Assembly: GCA_947457285.1 (NCBI GenBank)
Contig: CANGVZ010000089.1
Location: forward strand, 1 to 7,840
Direction of reading: 5' to 3'
Origin: Flavobacteriales bacterium
GTDB lineage: Bacteria > Bacteroidota > Bacteroidia > Flavobacteriales_D > Sanyastnellaceae
DNA length: 7,840 bases
Positions 6,766 through 7,840 of the stretch are shown piece after piece. The position numbers were made by a program, and so were the translations under genes. A model generated the notes under the pieces. It saw nothing but the letters and a program-made list of their open reading frames with translations, did no database searches and was not told the DNA's origin. Each line of letters begins with the position of its first letter. The stretch's first letter is position 1.

Positions 6766-7719
6766 TTAATGAATGCCCTTAGATGCCAAATATCGTTCCG
6801 CATCTAATGCGGCCATGCATCCTGTGCCAGCGGCAGTCACTGCCTGACGGTATGTTTTATCAGCAGCATCACCTGCTACAAACACTCCCTCTACATTTGT
6901 CTTTGATGTTCCAGGCACATTGAGTATGTATCCTGTTTCATCCATATCAATCCATGGTTTGAATACATCCGTGTTGGGTTTGTGACCAATCGCAACAAAG
7001 AATCCAGTGATATCGATTTTACGCTCTTCGCCCGTTTTATTGTTGACGAATAATGCGCCTTCAACGCCATGTTCACCTAAGATTTCTTTCGTCTCAGTAT
7101 TCCAAAGGACTTCGATATTAGCAGTTTGCTCCACACGGTGTTGCATCGCTTTTGAGGCGCGCATTTTATCGCTGCGCACGATCATATATACTTTCTTGCA
7201 GAGTTTCGCGAGGTATGTCGCTTCTTCGGCAGCGGTATCACCGGCACCTACGATAGCTACGTCTTGTCCGCGGTAGAAGAAACCGTCACAAACTGCACAA
7301 GCACTCACACCGCCGCCTGCTTCACGCAGTCTCGTTTCACTCGGGAGACCGAGCCATTTTGCTGAAGCACCTGTGGAGATAATAATGGTATCTGCTGAAA
7401 CGGTATGTTTACCATTGTCAATTTCAACGAAATGCTTTGGCCCGCTGAAATCAACTTTTGTGACAAAGCCGGTGCGAATATCCGTTTCGAATCTCTTTGC
7501 TTGATTCATCAAGTCTTCCATCATCTTGGGTCCGTGAACCCCATCTGGATATCCTGGGAAATTGTCGACATCTGTGGTGTCCATGAGTTGGCCACCGGGC
7601 TGCATTCCTTGATACATCAAAGGTTTCAAGTCTGCACGGGCAGCGTAAATGGCGGCAGTATATCCCGCAGGACCGCTACCAATGATGAGGCATTTTACAT
7701 GTTCTTTTGCTTCGCTCAT
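6766..7719 (-). CDS. trxB: Thioredoxin-disulfide reductase TrxB
   Basis: Cytoplasmic FAD enzyme that uses NADPH to reduce thioredoxin. The 317 residues match the low-molecular-weight bacterial type. Motifs in order: FAD Rossmann GSGPAG (14-19); PGGQLMDTTDVDNFPG (41-56); redox-active CAVC (141-144) followed by DGFFYRG; NADPH Rossmann GAGDTAAEE (158-166); and FAD-binding AGDAAD (282-287) followed by YRQAVTAAGTGCMAA. The CxxC pair separates it from the related bacilliredoxin reductase (YpdA/Bdr) and ferredoxin-NADP reductases, which lack it. I chose ATG 7717-7719 (MSEAKEHV): the open frame continues upstream to 7785, but the promoter lies in that part and the length without it is right for the family. 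It is the first gene of an operon with the M15 carboxypeptidase. Confidence 0.97.
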   Translation of the reverse strand: MSEAKEHVKCLIIGSGPAGYTAAIYAARADLKPLMYQGMQPGGQLMDTTDVDNFPGYPDGVHGPKMMEDLMNQAKRFETDIRTGFVTKVDFSGPKHFVEIDNGKHTVSADTIIISTGASAKWLGLPSETRLREAGGGVSACAVCDGFFYRGQDVAIVGAGDTAAEEATYLAKLCKKVYMIVRSDKMRASKAMQHRVEQTANIEVLWNTETKEILGEHGVEGALFVNNKTGEERKIDITGFFVAIGHKPNTDVFKPWIDMDETGYILNVPGTSKTNVEGVFVAGDAADKTYRQAVTAAGTGCMAALDAERYLASKGIH

Positions 7720-7740
7720 GTTTGAATTTTTTATTGGCGT

Positions 7741-7768
7741 CAAATATACATCAGCACGAAAATCACAA
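7741..7768 (-). promoter_or_regulatory. Bacteroidota-type promoter of trxB
   Basis: On the minus strand TTG (7766-7768), 17 nt, then TATATTTG (7741-7748), an exact TAnnTTTG with spacing inside the usual 17-23 range. Transcription would start near 7734, giving a leader of about 15 nt with the A-rich AATAAAAAATTC just before the ATG. This is one of the two best promoters in the window, and it supports the internal ATG start. Confidence 0.65.
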
Positions 7769-7778
7769 CTTGTGCTGA
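7751..7778. repeat. Perfect TCAGCAC-N14-GTGCTGA inverted repeat over the trxB promoter
   Basis: TCAGCAC (7751-7757) and GTGCTGA (7772-7778) are perfect reverse complements 14 nt apart. Nested partly inside is a second palindrome, CACAA-C-TTGTG (7764-7774). The whole overlaps the -33 element of the trxB promoter, the place expected for an operator. GC-containing 7-bp arms in an AT-rich promoter are less likely by chance than the other repeats in this window. No regulator gene is next to it. Confidence 0.45.
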
Positions 7779-7840
7779 AAGTCACCTTAATTGTTTTCCT
7801 AACTAAAATTTTTTACAGACCTAACGAAATCTTTAAGAAT

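Noticed and set aside
6766..7719. Annotation of the flavoprotein as bacilliredoxin reductase because bshB1 is nearby
   Set aside because: The CAVC redox pair and the TrxB-type motifs are present; bacilliredoxin reductase lacks the CxxC.
7720..7785. N-terminal extension of TrxB by 22 codons
   Set aside because: The extension contains the -7 and -33 boxes and an inverted repeat, and would make the protein longer than the family norm.
1..7840. CRISPR array, mobile element, prophage or defence system
   Set aside because: No spaced direct repeats, transposase, integrase or terminal inverted repeats were seen; all genes are housekeeping, envelope or pigment genes.

Overview
This 7.8 kb window looks like ordinary chromosome from a member of the Bacteroidota, probably a Flavobacteriales-type marine or freshwater bacterium. 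The evidence is a crtI-crtB carotenoid pair followed by a small exported protein, a BshB1-type bacillithiol deacetylase, no recognisable Shine-Dalgarno sites, and several matches to the Bacteroidota promoter pattern (TTG or TTTG near -33, TAnnTTTG near -7). No phage, insertion sequence, CRISPR array or integrase is visible. Taxonomy is inferred from gene content and motifs only.

Left part (1-2850, minus strand): a carotenoid operon read leftwards. It runs crtI (phytoene desaturase), then crtB (phytoene synthase) 3 nt later, then an exported helical protein of unknown function whose ATG overlaps the crtB stop codon. That last gene runs off the left edge. A good promoter lies about 95 nt before crtI. 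CrtB makes phytoene from two geranylgeranyl diphosphates and CrtI desaturates it, probably to lycopene. Cyclase and hydroxylase genes, if present, would lie beyond the left edge.

Middle (2852-5856): a secreted M23 metallopeptidase with a C-terminal LysM domain (minus) is divergent from bshB1 (plus). bshB1 then meets a GT4 glycosyltransferase (minus) tail to tail with no base between the two stop codons.

Right part (5896-7768): a tRNA-His gene (plus) with its own terminator faces a two-gene minus-strand operon, trxB (thioredoxin reductase) and an exported M15 (VanY-like) carboxypeptidase. The tRNA terminator's T-run contains the stop codon of the M15 gene. A textbook Bacteroidota promoter lies before trxB and overlaps a perfect 7-bp inverted repeat. 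The last ~60 bases (7779-7840) are AT-rich and show no feature I can name.

There is no stretch over 300 bases without a gene. I did not find a novel multi-gene system. The points most worth a second look are the exported protein coupled to crtB, the two inverted repeats at the trxB and crtI 5' regions, and the very compact convergent junctions.
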